This document shows, one piece after another, positions 1-9,194 of a stretch of DNA of 64,000 nucleotides. Positions within the stretch are counted from its first letter, which is position 1, and the number at the start of each line of letters is the position of its first letter. This stretch comes from Streptomyces griseoincarnatus. GTDB lineage: Bacteria; Actinomycetota; Actinomycetes; Streptomycetales; Streptomycetaceae. The stretch is from NCBI GenBank assembly GCA_014649575.1, contig BMTH01000017.1, positions 1-64,000 on the forward strand. The letters are read 5' to 3'. The notes beneath the pieces are model-generated. The model had not been told where the DNA came from. It saw only the letters and a list, made by a program, of their open reading frames with translations, and ran no database searches. Both the position numbers and the translations under genes were made by a program.

Positions 1-1086
1 CGACCCGTTGGCGTTCGTCCGCTCACCGATCGCCAGGTACGAGGTGTCCTGCCGGAACGGCACCGTCTGGTACAACGACGCCGCACCCGGCTCCGGACGC
101 GGGTCACGCTCCACCCGGGCCACCCCGCGCATGCGCTCCGCCAGCTGCCGCAGATGCTCCGGCGTGGTGCCGCAGCAGCCGCCCACCAGCGACAGTCCGT
201 ACTCCCGCACGAACGTCTCCTGCGCGTCCGCCAGCTCCGGCGCGGTCAGCGGGTAGTGGGCGCCGTCCTTGGTCAGTTCGGGCAGGCCCGCGTTCGGCAT
301 GCACGACAGCGGGACGCGGGAGTGGCGCGCCAGGTAGCGCAGGTGCTCGCTCATCTCGGCGGGGCCGGTCGCACAGTTCAGGCCGACCATGTCGATGCCC
401 AGCGGCTCCAGCGCGGTCAGCGCCGCGCCGATCTCCGAGCCGAGCAGCATGGTGCCGGTGGTCTCCACCGTCACCGACACGATCAGGGGCACCTCGAGGC
501 CGACGGCCTCCATGGCGCGGCGGGCGGCGATGACGGAGGCCTTGGTCTGCAGCAGGTCCTGCGTGGTCTCCACGAGCAGCGCGTCGGCGCCGCCCGCGAG
601 CAGGCCCTCGGCATTCTGCTGGTAGGCGTCACGGATGGCGCCGAACGTGGTGTGGCCGAGGGTGGGCAGTTTGGTGCCCGGCCCCATGGAGCCCAGGACC
701 CAGCGCGGCCGGCCGTCGCGGCCGGTGAACTCGTCGGCCGTCTCGCGGGCGATGCGCGCGCCCGCCTCGGACAGTTCGAGCACGCGCTCGGGGATGTCGT
801 ATTCGCCCAATGCGGTGAGGTTGGCGCCGAACGTGTTCGTCTCGACGCAGTCGACGCCCGCGCCGAAGTACTCCGCATGGACCGAACGGACGATGTCGGG
901 GCGGGTCAGGTTCAGGATCTCGTTGCAGCCCTCGAGGTTCTGGAAGTCCTCGAGGGTGGGGTCCTGGGCCTGGAGCATCGTGCCCATCGCTCCGTCGGCG
1001 ACCACCACGCGGGTGGCCAGGGCCTCTCGGAGCGCGGACACACGGGTCCGGCTGTCGGCGGAAGGGGTCGGCGGCAACGAGGCCAT
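1..1086 (-). CDS. metH: Cobalamin-dependent methionine synthase, N-terminal part (cut by window edge)
   Basis: The product methylates homocysteine to methionine using methylcobalamin and methyl-tetrahydrofolate in the cytoplasm. The 362 visible residues are the homocysteine-binding domain. Near residue 33 lies DGAMGTMLQ, followed by NLTRPDIV and ETNTFGAN, and near residue 303 the zinc motif GGCCGTTPE whose paired cysteines bind zinc and homocysteine. The folate, cobalamin and reactivation domains would lie beyond the left edge. The ATG at 1086 is preceded by a GAGGGAG ribosome binding site. It is transcribed away from gylR. I looked for a cobalamin or SAM riboswitch in the leader and did not recognise one. 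Confidence 0.95.
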   Translation of the reverse strand, partial: MASLPPTPSADSRTRVSALREALATRVVVADGAMGTMLQAQDPTLEDFQNLEGCNEILNLTRPDIVRSVHAEYFGAGVDCVETNTFGANLTALGEYDIPERVLELSEAGARIARETADEFTGRDGRPRWVLGSMGPGTKLPTLGHTTFGAIRDAYQQNAEGLLAGGADALLVETTQDLLQTKASVIAARRAMEAVGLEVPLIVSVTVETTGTMLLGSEIGAALTALEPLGIDMVGLNCATGPAEMSEHLRYLARHSRVPLSCMPNAGLPELTKDGAHYPLTAPELADAQETFVREYGLSLVGGCCGTTPEHLRQLAERMRGVARVERDPRPEPGAASLYQTVPFRQDTSYLAIGERTNANGS

Positions 1087-1314
1087 GAAAAGGGCTCCCT
1101 CAGGTGCGACGGCTGTCGGCTTTGCGGCTGCCCGGAAAAGTCACCTGTTCGAGCTTCCCCGGCAGGGCGCACGCCGTCAGGGTATCCGGGACCGCCCCCT
1201 GGCGTCGGGGGCGTCCACGGGCCGGACGAAGATGGCCGACGGGCGACGGTCGGCGCGGGGGAGACGCGACCGATCATCACCGACCATTAGCGAAGGGTCG
1301 ACATCGACCGGTAG

Positions 1315-1333
1315 TGTTCGGCATTGCCGAACA
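1315..1333. promoter_or_regulatory. Probable GylR operator upstream of gylR
   Basis: TGTTCGGCATTGCCGAACA is a 19-bp inverted repeat, perfect except at the centre, 52 bases before the gylR start. A close relative of its right half, TCGGCATTGTCGAACA, recurs before glpF at 2348-2363. GylR is known to repress both its own gene and the gyl operon, so I infer this is its autoregulatory site. The rest of 1087-1385 holds the divergent metH and gylR promoters; I see nothing else there. Confidence 0.7.
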
Positions 1334-1385
1334 GCGGCAGCGACGTCGCGAGTCGGCGCTCGAAGGGGACGGAGGCAGTACGGCG

Positions 1386-2150
1386 ATGGCACGGAACATC
1401 CAGTCGCTCGAACGGGCGGCAGCGATGCTGCGCCTGCTCGCGGGCGGCGAGCGACGGCTCGGCCTCTCGGACATCGCCTCCTCGCTGGGCCTCGCCAAAG
1501 GCACCGCCCACGGCATCCTGCGCACCCTCCAGCAGGAGGGGTTCGTGGAGCAGGACGAGGCCTCCGGCCGCTACCAGCTGGGCGCGGAGCTGCTGCGTCT
1601 GGGCACCACCTATCTGGACGTGCACGAGCTGCGCGCCCGCGCCCTGGTGTGGACGGACGACCTGGCCCGCTCCAGCGGGGAGAGCGTCCATCTCGGGGTG
1701 CTGCACCAGCAGGGCGTGCTGATCGTGCACCACGTCTTCCGGCCCGACGACAGCCGGCAGGTGCTGGAGATCGGCGCCATGCAGCCGCTGCACTCCACGG
1801 CCCTGGGCAAGGTGCTGGCGGCCTACGACCCGGTCGCGCACAGCGAGGCCCTGGAGGCCGACCGCAAGGCGTTCACCGACCGCACGGTGTGCGGCGTCGA
1901 GGCCTTCGAGGAAATCCTCGACCTCACCCGCGCGCGGGGCTACGCGGCGGACGTGGAGGAGACCTGGGAGGGCGTGGCCTCGCTCGCCGCGCCCATCCAC
2001 GACCGGCGGCGCATGCCGGTCGGGGCGGTCGGCATCACGGGCGCGGTGGAGCGGCTGCGCAAGGACGGGGAGCTGCGGCCCGAGCTGATCGCGGCGGTGC
2101 GGGACTGCGCCCGCGCGGTGTCGCGGGACCTGGGCGCCGGACGCTTCTGA
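1386..2150 (+). CDS. gylR: Glycerol operon repressor GylR (IclR family)
   Basis: This 254-residue IclR-family regulator has an N-terminal winged helix-turn-helix (about residues 8-60, with LSDIASSLGLAKGTAHGILR) and a C-terminal ligand-binding domain (about 75-250, with HSTALGKVLAAYDP and SLAAPIHD). Family members bind palindromes as dimers and release on effector binding. In S. coelicolor the gene in this position, GylR, represses glycerol catabolism and is relieved by glycerol or glycerol 3-phosphate. The ATG at 1386 is chosen because it begins MARNIQSLERA, the usual IclR start; longer upstream starts run through the operator. It stands directly before glpF on the same strand. Confidence 0.93.
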   Translation: MARNIQSLERAAAMLRLLAGGERRLGLSDIASSLGLAKGTAHGILRTLQQEGFVEQDEASGRYQLGAELLRLGTTYLDVHELRARALVWTDDLARSSGESVHLGVLHQQGVLIVHHVFRPDDSRQVLEIGAMQPLHSTALGKVLAAYDPVAHSEALEADRKAFTDRTVCGVEAFEEILDLTRARGYAADVEETWEGVASLAAPIHDRRRMPVGAVGITGAVERLRKDGELRPELIAAVRDCARAVSRDLGAGRF

Positions 2151-2288
2151 GCGGGCCGGACGCGCGCCGGACACGGACACACAGCACCCGGACGCCTGCG
2201 GGCGGGCCGGGGCACACGCATGCGCCCGTACGAAGACGGGCAACAACCGGTCCGGCACGGCAAGCCTGGCGATCAGTAACGATCGCAC

Positions 2289-2298
2289 TTTTCGACAA
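2289..2298. promoter_or_regulatory. Possible GylR half-site
   Basis: TTTTCGACAA matches nine of ten bases of the inverted right half (TGTTCGACAA) of the operator at 2349-2363. It lies about 60 bases upstream of that site, so it could be an auxiliary half-site for cooperative binding. This is inference from similarity only. Confidence 0.35.
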
Positions 2299-2348
2299 CC
2301 GAGACTCTTGACGCATCTCCGGTGCCGGGCAAGACTCCCGTCCATCGG

Positions 2349-2388
2349 TCGGCATTGTCGAACACCTACCGGCAATACGCGCTAGAGT
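2349..2388 (+). promoter_or_regulatory. glpFKD promoter region with GylR operator
   Basis: GTCGGCATTGTCGAACA (about 2349-2363) repeats the core of the operator before gylR. A possible -10 hexamer TAGAGT lies at 2383-2388, so a bound repressor would overlap the -35 region. The glpF leader would run about 95 bases to the GTG at 2490. The intergenic stretch 2151-2489 contains this site, the half-site at 2289 and no recognisable gene. Operator function is inferred from the repeat and from known GylR control. Confidence 0.6.
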
Positions 2389-2489
2389 GGGACAACGCCA
2401 AGGGCCGGCAACGCTCTCACCCTGAGGGCGCCAATCCCCGGAGGGACCCGGGGGTCGGCATCCCTGGACGAAGGACAAAGGAGTCGCGG

Positions 2490-3284
2490 GTGTCCAGCTC
2501 CGACATCTTCATCGGCGAGACCATCGGTACCGCCATACTCATCCTGCTCGGCGGCGGTGTGTGCGCCGCCGTGACGCTCAAGGCCTCCAAGGCCCGTAAC
2601 GCCGGCTGGCTCGCCATCGCCTTCGGCTGGGGCTTCGCCGTCATGACGGCGGTCTACATATCGGGGCCGCTCTCCGGCGCCCATCTGAACCCGGCCGTGA
2701 CCTTCGCGCTCGCCATCAAGGACGGCGAGTGGGCCAACGTTCCGACCTACTTCGCCGCGCAGATCCTCGGCGCGATGATCGGCGCCACGCTGGTGTGGCT
2801 CGCCTACTACGGCCAGTTCCACGCCCACCTCACCGACAAGGAGATCGTCGGCGGCCCGGGCGCCCAGACGACGTCCGCCAAGGCCGTCGAGGCACAGGAG
2901 AAGGGCGCCGGCCCGGTGCTCGGCGTCTTCTCCACGGGTCCGGAGATCCGGCACACGGTGCAGAACCTCGCCACGGAGATCATCGGCACCTTCGTGCTGC
3001 TGCTCGCCGTCCTCACGCAGGGCCTGAACGACGCGGGCAACGGCCTCGGCGTCCTCGGCGGTCTCATCACCGCGCTCGTCGTGGTCTCGATCGGCCTGTC
3101 GCTGGGCGGCCCGACGGGGTACGCCATCAACCCCGCCCGTGACCTCGGCCCCCGTATCGTCCACGCCCTGCTGCCGCTGCCCAACAAGGGCGGCTCCGAC
3201 TGGTCGTACGCCTGGGTCCCGGTGGCCGGTCCGCTGATCGGCGGCGCCATCGCGGCCGGCGTCTACAACATCGCCTTCGCATAG
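2490..3284 (+). CDS. glpF: Glycerol uptake facilitator (MIP family)
   Basis: This 264-residue aquaglyceroporin lets glycerol diffuse across the membrane. It has the two half-helix NPA signatures, SGAHLNPAV (NPA at 67-69) and INPARDLGPR (NPA at 214-216). The Asp after NPAR is typical of glycerol facilitators rather than water channels. Six hydrophobic segments span the length. The GTG at 2490 follows an AAAGGAG ribosome binding site; an upstream in-frame ATG at 2322 would place the promoter inside the coding region. It is the first gene of the glycerol operon (gylC in older S. coelicolor naming), 83 bases before glpK. Confidence 0.95.
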   Translation: MSSSDIFIGETIGTAILILLGGGVCAAVTLKASKARNAGWLAIAFGWGFAVMTAVYISGPLSGAHLNPAVTFALAIKDGEWANVPTYFAAQILGAMIGATLVWLAYYGQFHAHLTDKEIVGGPGAQTTSAKAVEAQEKGAGPVLGVFSTGPEIRHTVQNLATEIIGTFVLLLAVLTQGLNDAGNGLGVLGGLITALVVVSIGLSLGGPTGYAINPARDLGPRIVHALLPLPNKGGSDWSYAWVPVAGPLIGGAIAAGVYNIAFA

Positions 3285-3367
3285 ACGGCCCGACCGGCTT
3301 CGACCGCGATCGTTGCAGAAGCGCCGTACCCACTGCCCCGTAACCAAGGAACGTTCAGGAGCACACC

Positions 3368-4906
3368 GTGACCGACGCCCACACCGCCGGCCCGTTCATC
3401 GCCGCGATCGACCAGGGCACCACCTCTTCCCGCTGCATCGTCTTCGACCGCGACGGGCGCATCGTCTCCGTCGACCAGAAGGAGCACGAGCAGATCTTCC
3501 CCAAGCCCGGCTGGGTGGAGCACGACGCCACCGAGATCTGGGAGAACGTCCAGGAGGTGGTCGCCGGCGCCGTCGCCAAGGCCGGCATCACCCGGGACGA
3601 CATCAAGGCCATCGGCATCACCAACCAGCGCGAGACCACCGTGCTGTGGGACAAGAACACCGGCGAGCCGGTCCACAACGCGATCGTCTGGCAGGACACC
3701 CGCACCGACGCCCTCTGCCGTGAGCTGGGCCGCAACGTCGGCCAGGACCGCTTCCGCCGCGAGACCGGCCTGCCCCTGGCCTCCTACTTCGCCGGTCCCA
3801 AGGCGCGCTGGCTGCTCGACAACGTCGAGGGTCTGAAGGAGCGTGCGGAGGCGGGCGACATTCTTTTCGGCACCATGGACACATGGGTCATCTGGAACCT
3901 CACGGGCGGAACGGACGGCGGCCGGCACGTCACCGACGTCACCAACGCCTCCCGCACCATGCTGATGAACCTGCACACCATGCAGTGGGACGCGAAGATC
4001 GCCGAGTCGATCGGCGTCCCGACGCCGATGCTGCCCGAGATCCGCTCCTCCGCCGAGGTCTACGGCGAGATCAAGGGCGGCAAGCTGGGCGACCTGCTCG
4101 GCGGCATCCCGGTCGCCTCGGCGCTCGGCGACCAGCAGGCGGCGCTGTTCGGCCAGACCTGCTTCGCCGAGGGCGAGACCAAGTCGACCTACGGCACCGG
4201 CACCTTCATGGTGATGAACACCGGCGACAAGCTGATCAACTCCTACAGCGGCCTGCTCACCACGGTCGGCTACAAGATCGGCGACCAGGACACGGTCTAC
4301 GCCCTGGAGGGCTCGATCGCCGTCACCGGTTCACTGGTGCAGTGGATGCGGGACCAGATGGGCCTGATCTCCACCGCCGCCGAGATCGAGACCCTGGCGC
4401 TGTCCGTCGAGGACAACGGCGGCGCCTACTTCGTGCCGGCCTTCTCCGGCCTGTTCGCCCCGTACTGGCGCTCCGACGCCCGGGGTGTGATCGCCGGCCT
4501 CACCCGGTACGTGACCAAGGCGCACCTCGCGCGCGCCGTCCTGGAGGCCACCGCCTGGCAGACGCGCGAGATCGCCGACGCCATGACGAAGGACTCCGGC
4601 GTGGAGCTCACCGCCCTCAAGGTCGACGGCGGCATGACCTCCAACAACCTGCTGATGCAGACGCTCTCGGACTTCCTGGACGCCCCCGTGGTGCGCCCGA
4701 TGGTCGCCGAGACGACCTGCCTCGGCGCCGCCTACGCCGCCGGCCTGGCCGTCGGCTTCTGGAACAGCACCGACGACCTGCGCGCCAACTGGCGCAGGGC
4801 CGCCGAGTGGACCCCCCGCATGGACGCGGACACCCGCGACCGTGAGTACAAGAGCTGGCTCAAGGCCGTCGAGCGGACCATGGGCTGGCTCGAGGACGAG
4901 GAGTAG
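3368..4906 (+). CDS. glpK: Glycerol kinase
   Basis: This 512-residue FGGY-family kinase phosphorylates glycerol with ATP to glycerol 3-phosphate, trapping the glycerol that GlpF admits. The start has the sugar-kinase motif AAIDQGTTSSRC, the glycerol site GITNQRETTVLWD follows, and the phosphate-binding ALGDQQAALFGQ and KVDGGMTSNN segments lie in the C-terminal half. Length is normal for the family. Translation starts at GTG 3368 after CAGGAG. The stop is seven bases before glpD, so the two are co-transcribed. In older Streptomyces papers it is gylA. Confidence 0.97.
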   Translation: MTDAHTAGPFIAAIDQGTTSSRCIVFDRDGRIVSVDQKEHEQIFPKPGWVEHDATEIWENVQEVVAGAVAKAGITRDDIKAIGITNQRETTVLWDKNTGEPVHNAIVWQDTRTDALCRELGRNVGQDRFRRETGLPLASYFAGPKARWLLDNVEGLKERAEAGDILFGTMDTWVIWNLTGGTDGGRHVTDVTNASRTMLMNLHTMQWDAKIAESIGVPTPMLPEIRSSAEVYGEIKGGKLGDLLGGIPVASALGDQQAALFGQTCFAEGETKSTYGTGTFMVMNTGDKLINSYSGLLTTVGYKIGDQDTVYALEGSIAVTGSLVQWMRDQMGLISTAAEIETLALSVEDNGGAYFVPAFSGLFAPYWRSDARGVIAGLTRYVTKAHLARAVLEATAWQTREIADAMTKDSGVELTALKVDGGMTSNNLLMQTLSDFLDAPVVRPMVAETTCLGAAYAAGLAVGFWNSTDDLRANWRRAAEWTPRMDADTRDREYKSWLKAVERTMGWLEDEE

Positions 4907-4913
4907 AACCGCC

Positions 4914-6530
4914 ATGACCACCCAAGCCACCCTGCAGTCCGTGCCTGCCCTGGGGACGCACCCGGCGTCCGGCCCGAACCCGAGCCGTGCCGAGACCCGG
5001 GAGCAGCTCTCCAAGGCGTCGTACGACCTCCTCGTCATCGGCGGCGGCATCCTGGGCATCTCCACCGCCTGGCACGCCGCGCAGTCCGGTCTCAGGGTGG
5101 CTCTGGTGGACGCCGGTGACTTCGCCGGAGCCACCTCCTCCGCCTCCTCCAAGCTGCTCCACGGCGGTCTGCGCTACCTGCAGACCGGCGCGGTGAGGCT
5201 GGTGGCGGAGAACCACTTCGAGCGCCGTGCGGTCTCCCGTCAGGTGGCCCCCCACCTGGCGAACCCGCTCACGTTCTACCTCCCCGTGTACAAGGGCGGG
5301 CCGCACGGCGCGGCGAAGCTCGGGGCCGGTGTGTTCGCCTACTCGGCGCTGTCGGCGTTCGGCGACGGCGTCGGTCACCTGCTGTCGCCGGCGAAGGCCG
5401 CGCAGGACGTGCCGGAGCTGCGCACCGAGAACCTCAAGGCCGTGGCCGTGTACGGCGACGACCAGATGAACGACGCGCGCATGGCGCTGATGACGGTCCG
5501 CGCGGCGGCCGACTCCGGCGCGGTCGTCCTCAACCACGCCGAGGTGACGGGCCTGCGCTTCACCAAGGGCCGCGTCACCGGCGCCGAGCTGCGGGACCGT
5601 CTCTCCGGCGACGAGTTCGGCGTCGACGCGCGGCTGGTGCTCAACGCGACCGGCCCGTGGGTGGACCACCTGCGCCGCATGGAGGACCCGGACGCGGCCC
5701 CGTCGATCCGCCTGTCGAAGGGCGCGCACCTGGTCCTGAAGCGGACCTCCCCGTGGAAGGCCGCGCTCGCCACGCCGATCGACAAGTACCGGATCACCTT
5801 CGCCCTCCCCTGGGAGGACATGCTGCTGCTCGGCACCACTGACGAGGAGTACGAGGGCGACCCGGCGGACGTCGCGGTGAACGAGAAGGACATCGCGCAG
5901 ATACTCGACGAGGCCGCGTTCTCCGTCCGCGACCAGCAGCTCGACCGTGACCTGATCACGTACTCCTTCGCCGGTCTGCGGGTGCTGCCGGGCGGCCCCG
6001 GCAGTACGGCCAAGGCGAAGCGGGAGACGGTGGTCACCGAGGGCAAGGGCGGGATGCTGTCCGTCGCGGGCGGCAAGTGGACGACGTTCCGTCACATCGG
6101 CCGCACGGTGATGCGCAAGCTCCAGGAACTGCCCGGTCACCCGCTGGGCGAGGACTTCGAGCCGGTCGGCGCCCTGCCGAAGAAGCTTCCGCTGCCCGGT
6201 GTGGCCAACCCGCGCGCCGTCGCCCACCGCCTGCTGGTGGACGGCCCGGCGCCCGGCCCTCGCATGGCGGCGGACACCGCCCGGCACCTGGCCACCCACT
6301 ACGGGTCGCTGGCCTTCGACATCGCCCGCCTGGCGAACGAGGACCCGGCGCTGGCCCGGCGCGTCCACCCGGACGCCCCGGAGATCTGGGCACAGGTCGT
6401 GTGGGCCCGGGACCACGAGTGGGCCGAGACGGCGGACGACGTGCTGCGCCGCCGCACCACCCTGACCATCCGCGGGCTGGCCACGGACGAGGTCCGGGCG
6501 GACGTGCAGGAGCTGCTCGGGAAGAAGTGA
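4914..6530 (+). CDS. glpD: Aerobic glycerol-3-phosphate dehydrogenase
   Basis: This 538-residue FAD-dependent enzyme oxidises glycerol 3-phosphate to dihydroxyacetone phosphate and passes electrons to the quinone pool at the membrane. An N-terminal Rossmann fingerprint LLVIGGGILGISTAWHA is followed by SSKLLHGGLRYL, the hallmark GlpD FAD-binding segment. AGGKWTTFRHIG closes the FAD domain and a GlpD C-terminal domain runs from about residue 415. About 35 residues precede the FAD fingerprint. The ATG at 4914 lies seven bases after glpK. It ends the operon just before the hairpin at 6539-6568. Confidence 0.96.
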   Translation: MTTQATLQSVPALGTHPASGPNPSRAETREQLSKASYDLLVIGGGILGISTAWHAAQSGLRVALVDAGDFAGATSSASSKLLHGGLRYLQTGAVRLVAENHFERRAVSRQVAPHLANPLTFYLPVYKGGPHGAAKLGAGVFAYSALSAFGDGVGHLLSPAKAAQDVPELRTENLKAVAVYGDDQMNDARMALMTVRAAADSGAVVLNHAEVTGLRFTKGRVTGAELRDRLSGDEFGVDARLVLNATGPWVDHLRRMEDPDAAPSIRLSKGAHLVLKRTSPWKAALATPIDKYRITFALPWEDMLLLGTTDEEYEGDPADVAVNEKDIAQILDEAAFSVRDQQLDRDLITYSFAGLRVLPGGPGSTAKAKRETVVTEGKGGMLSVAGGKWTTFRHIGRTVMRKLQELPGHPLGEDFEPVGALPKKLPLPGVANPRAVAHRLLVDGPAPGPRMAADTARHLATHYGSLAFDIARLANEDPALARRVHPDAPEIWAQVVWARDHEWAETADDVLRRRTTLTIRGLATDEVRADVQELLGKK

Positions 6531-6538
6531 CCGCGCCC

Positions 6539-6568
6539 GCGCCGGCTCCCCCGCACGGGAGCCGGCGC
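6539..6568 (+). terminator. Terminator after the glycerol operon
   Basis: A perfect 12-bp stem (6539-6550 with 6557-6568, GCGCCGGCTCCC) and a six-base loop begin nine bases after the glpD stop. As usual in Streptomyces there is no long T tract. It separates the operon from the PAC2 gene 190 bases downstream. Confidence 0.7.
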
Positions 6569-6757
6569 GCGGTGAGGGGCGGCCCGCGCCGACGGGGCCG
6601 CCCTTCACCGCGTTCCGCGGTCCGCGGCGCGGGGTGTTTCCCGGCGCCGTGCGGGGCAGTGATGGGGCACTCCCCTTGTGCGGGGAGCTGCGGGAGCCTT
6701 CGCGGACACGCCGTAAGGTTGGTGCGTACGCGAGGGCACGTCGGAAGGAGGCGCTGG

Positions 6758-7735
6758 GTGATCGAGCTCGAGGGGGTTCCCGAGCTGATCGACCCGGTCA
6801 TGGTGGCCGCGTTCGAGGGCTGGAACGACGCCGGTGACGCCGCATCCACCGCGGTCGCGCATCTGGACAGGGAGTGGAAGGGCGAGGTGTTCGCGGCGCT
6901 CGACGCCGAGGACTACTACGACTTCCAGGTCAACCGCCCCACGGTGTTCCTGGAGAACGGCGTGCGGAAGATCACCTGGCCGACGACGCGACTGTCGGTG
7001 GTGCGGGTGGGCGGCGAGAAACCGCGCGATCTGGTGCTGGTGCGCGGCATCGAACCGTCCATGCGCTGGCGCTCGTTCTGCAACGAGATCCTCGGTTTCG
7101 CGCACGAGCTGGGCGTGGAGCTGGTGGTGGTGCTGGGCGCGCTGCTCGGTGACACCCCGCACACCCGTCCGGTCCCGATCAGCGGGACCACGTCCGACCC
7201 GGACCTGGCCCGCCGCATGGACCTCGAGGAGACCAAGTACGAGGGGCCCACGGGCATCGTCGGCATCCTCCAGGAGGCGTGCACGCACGCGGGCGTGCCC
7301 GCGGTGTCGCTGTGGGCGGCGGTCCCGCACTACGTGTCGCAGCCGCCCAACCCGAAGGCCACGCTGGCGCTGCTGAACCGGCTCGAGGACCTGATCGACG
7401 TGCGGATCCCGCTGGGCGAGCTGCCCGAGGACGCGCGCGCCTGGCAGGTGGGCGTGGACCAGCTGGCCGCGGAGGACAGCGAGGTCGCCGAGTACGTGCA
7501 GACGCTGGAGGAGGCGCGGGACACCGCCGAGCTGCCGGAGGCGTCCGGTGAGGCGATCGCCCGCGAGTTCGAGCGGTATCTGCGGCGGCGGGACGGGGCG
7601 TCGGGGCCGCCGGGCGGTCACGCCACCGCCGACGGCTCGGAGGGGCCGTCCTACCGGCGTGACGGGCCGGGCGGGCGGTCGCGGCCGCCCAAGTCGCCCC
7701 GGCAGGAGGACGGCGACGAGTCGCCGGACGACTGA
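6758..7735 (+). CDS. PAC2-family protein (proteasome-assembly-chaperone-like)
   Basis: This 325-residue protein belongs to the PAC2 family, whose eukaryotic members assist 20S proteasome assembly; the bacterial role is not established. The conserved start ELIDPVMVAAFEGWNDAGDAA, then RPTVFLENG, LVRGIEPSMRWRSF and the GALLGDTPHTRPV segment are characteristic. The last 50 residues are charged and low-complexity, probably disordered. GTG 6758 is chosen because the conserved domain starts there and GGAAGGAG lies just upstream; the open frame extends another 227 codons without homology. The mycobacterial counterpart also neighbours metH, as far as I recall. Confidence 0.88.
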   Translation: MIELEGVPELIDPVMVAAFEGWNDAGDAASTAVAHLDREWKGEVFAALDAEDYYDFQVNRPTVFLENGVRKITWPTTRLSVVRVGGEKPRDLVLVRGIEPSMRWRSFCNEILGFAHELGVELVVVLGALLGDTPHTRPVPISGTTSDPDLARRMDLEETKYEGPTGIVGILQEACTHAGVPAVSLWAAVPHYVSQPPNPKATLALLNRLEDLIDVRIPLGELPEDARAWQVGVDQLAAEDSEVAEYVQTLEEARDTAELPEASGEAIAREFERYLRRRDGASGPPGGHATADGSEGPSYRRDGPGGRSRPPKSPRQEDGDESPDD

Positions 7736-7747
7736 GGAGACGCAGCG

Positions 7748-7780
7748 AGGGGCGCCCCGTTCCTTGAACGGGGCGCCCCT
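7748..7780 (+). terminator. Strong terminator after the PAC2 gene
   Basis: A perfect 15-bp stem (7748-7762 with 7766-7780) has a three-base CTT loop, with GGGGCGCCCC at its core, 12 bases after the PAC2 stop. It lies between convergent genes and may serve both strands. The following bases 7801-7850 contain a fragment resembling the GTTGCTCGCG repeat seen at 50 kb. Confidence 0.8.
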
Positions 7781-7852
7781 TCGCGGTGTCTCGCCCTTGT
7801 GCGGCGGGTGCGGCGCCGCTGTGGTTGCTCGCGCCCCTTGAGAGGCGCTTCC

Positions 7853-9082
7853 CTACAGGGCGACTCCCAGCAGGGCGTCCACCGCGCGGGAGACGACGCC
7901 GGGGGCGCCGGTGTCGGTGCCTCCGGTCTGCTCCTGGAGGACGGTCCAGCGGTCGACGGCGGCGAGCGCGGCCGGGGCGTTCAGGTCGTCCGCGAGGGCG
8001 TCGCGGATCTCCTCGACGAGCGCCTCGGCGGGCGGGCCGTCGGGGCGGGAGACCGCGGCGCGCCAGTGGTCGAGGCGGGTCACGGCGTCCTGGAGGACCT
8101 GGTCGGTCCACTCCCAGTCGGAGCGGTAGTGGTGGGCCAGGAGCGCCAGGCGGATCGCCGCCGGGTCGACGCCCTCGCGCCGCAGCTGGGAGACGAAGAC
8201 CAGGTTGCCCTTGGACTTGGACATCTTCTCGCCGTGCAGGGCGACCATGCCGGCGTGCACGTAGGCCTTGGCCATCGGGTACTCGCCGGTGAGTACCTGG
8301 GCGTGCGAGGCGCCCATCTCGTGGTGCGGGAAGACCAGGTCGGAGCCGCCGCCCTGGATGTCGAAGGTCATGCCGAGGTGGTCGAGGGCGATGGCCACGC
8401 ACTCGATGTGCCAGCCGGGCCGGCCGCGGCCGAGCGAGCCGCCGTCCCAGCTCGGCTCGCCCGCGCGGGCGGCCGTCCAGAGCATCGGGTCGACGGGGTT
8501 CTTCTTGCCCGGGCGGTCCGGGTCGCCGCCGCGTTCGGCGGACAGCATCCGCATGGCGGCCGCGTCCAGGTGCGAGACCTGGCCGAAGTTCCGGTCGGAC
8601 TCGACGGAGAAGTAGATGTCGCCGTCGATCTCGTAGGTGGCGCCGAGCTCACGGAGCCGCTCGACGATCGGGACGATGCCGGGTATGGCCTCGACCGCGC
8701 CTATGTAGTGCCGGGGCGGCAGCATCCGCAGGGCCGTCATGTCCTCGCGGAACAGGGCGGTCTCCTGCTCGGCGAGCGCGGTCCAGTCGATGCCGTCGCG
8801 CTCGGCCCGCTCCAGCAGCGGGTCGTCGACGTCGGTGACGTTCTGGACGTAGTGAACCTGCCGCTTGTTGTCGAGCCACACGCGCTGCACCAGGTCGAAC
8901 GCGTTGTAGGTCGCCGCGTGTCCGATGTGGGTGGCGTCGTAGGGCGTGATGCCGCAGACGTAGAGACGGGCGACGGGACCGGGGTCGAGGGTGACCGTAC
9001 CGTCGGTCGCGGTGTCGTGGATCCTCAGATCGCGGCCCTGACCGGGCAGGGCGGGGACTTCGGAAGCGGGCCAGGCATGCAT
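7853..9082 (-). CDS. mshC: Cysteine:1D-myo-inosityl 2-amino-2-deoxy-glucopyranoside ligase (mycothiol synthesis)
   Basis: MshC joins cysteine to glucosaminyl-inositol with ATP, the penultimate step of mycothiol synthesis. The 409-residue protein has the class I cysteinyl-tRNA-synthetase fold: YVCGITPYDATHIGHAATYN contains the zinc cysteine and the HIGH motif (about residues 51-55), and GEKMSKSKGN carries the KMSKS loop. It lacks the anticodon-binding C-terminal domain of true cysteinyl-tRNA synthetases (about 460 residues), which, with ITPYDATH, favours MshC over CysS. It is the last gene of a minus-strand group, 112 bases downstream of the TIGR03843-type gene. Confidence 0.95.
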   Translation of the reverse strand: MHAWPASEVPALPGQGRDLRIHDTATDGTVTLDPGPVARLYVCGITPYDATHIGHAATYNAFDLVQRVWLDNKRQVHYVQNVTDVDDPLLERAERDGIDWTALAEQETALFREDMTALRMLPPRHYIGAVEAIPGIVPIVERLRELGATYEIDGDIYFSVESDRNFGQVSHLDAAAMRMLSAERGGDPDRPGKKNPVDPMLWTAARAGEPSWDGGSLGRGRPGWHIECVAIALDHLGMTFDIQGGGSDLVFPHHEMGASHAQVLTGEYPMAKAYVHAGMVALHGEKMSKSKGNLVFVSQLRREGVDPAAIRLALLAHHYRSDWEWTDQVLQDAVTRLDHWRAAVSRPDGPPAEALVEEIRDALADDLNAPAALAAVDRWTVLQEQTGGTDTGAPGVVSRAVDALLGVAL

Positions 9083-9194
9083 GTCATGAGCCTAACCGGA
9101 CCGCAGTTCCGGATACGAACCGGAGCGGGCCGTATGGCCGGGAAGGCGTTCTTGCGTGTCGCCGCTCCGTGTGCGTCACCGGCCTCCGTCACGG

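Noticed and set aside
1087..1385. A cobalamin or SAM riboswitch in the metH leader
   Set aside because: I did not find the conserved B12 box or SAM-type core. The region is short and explained by divergent promoters and the GylR operator.
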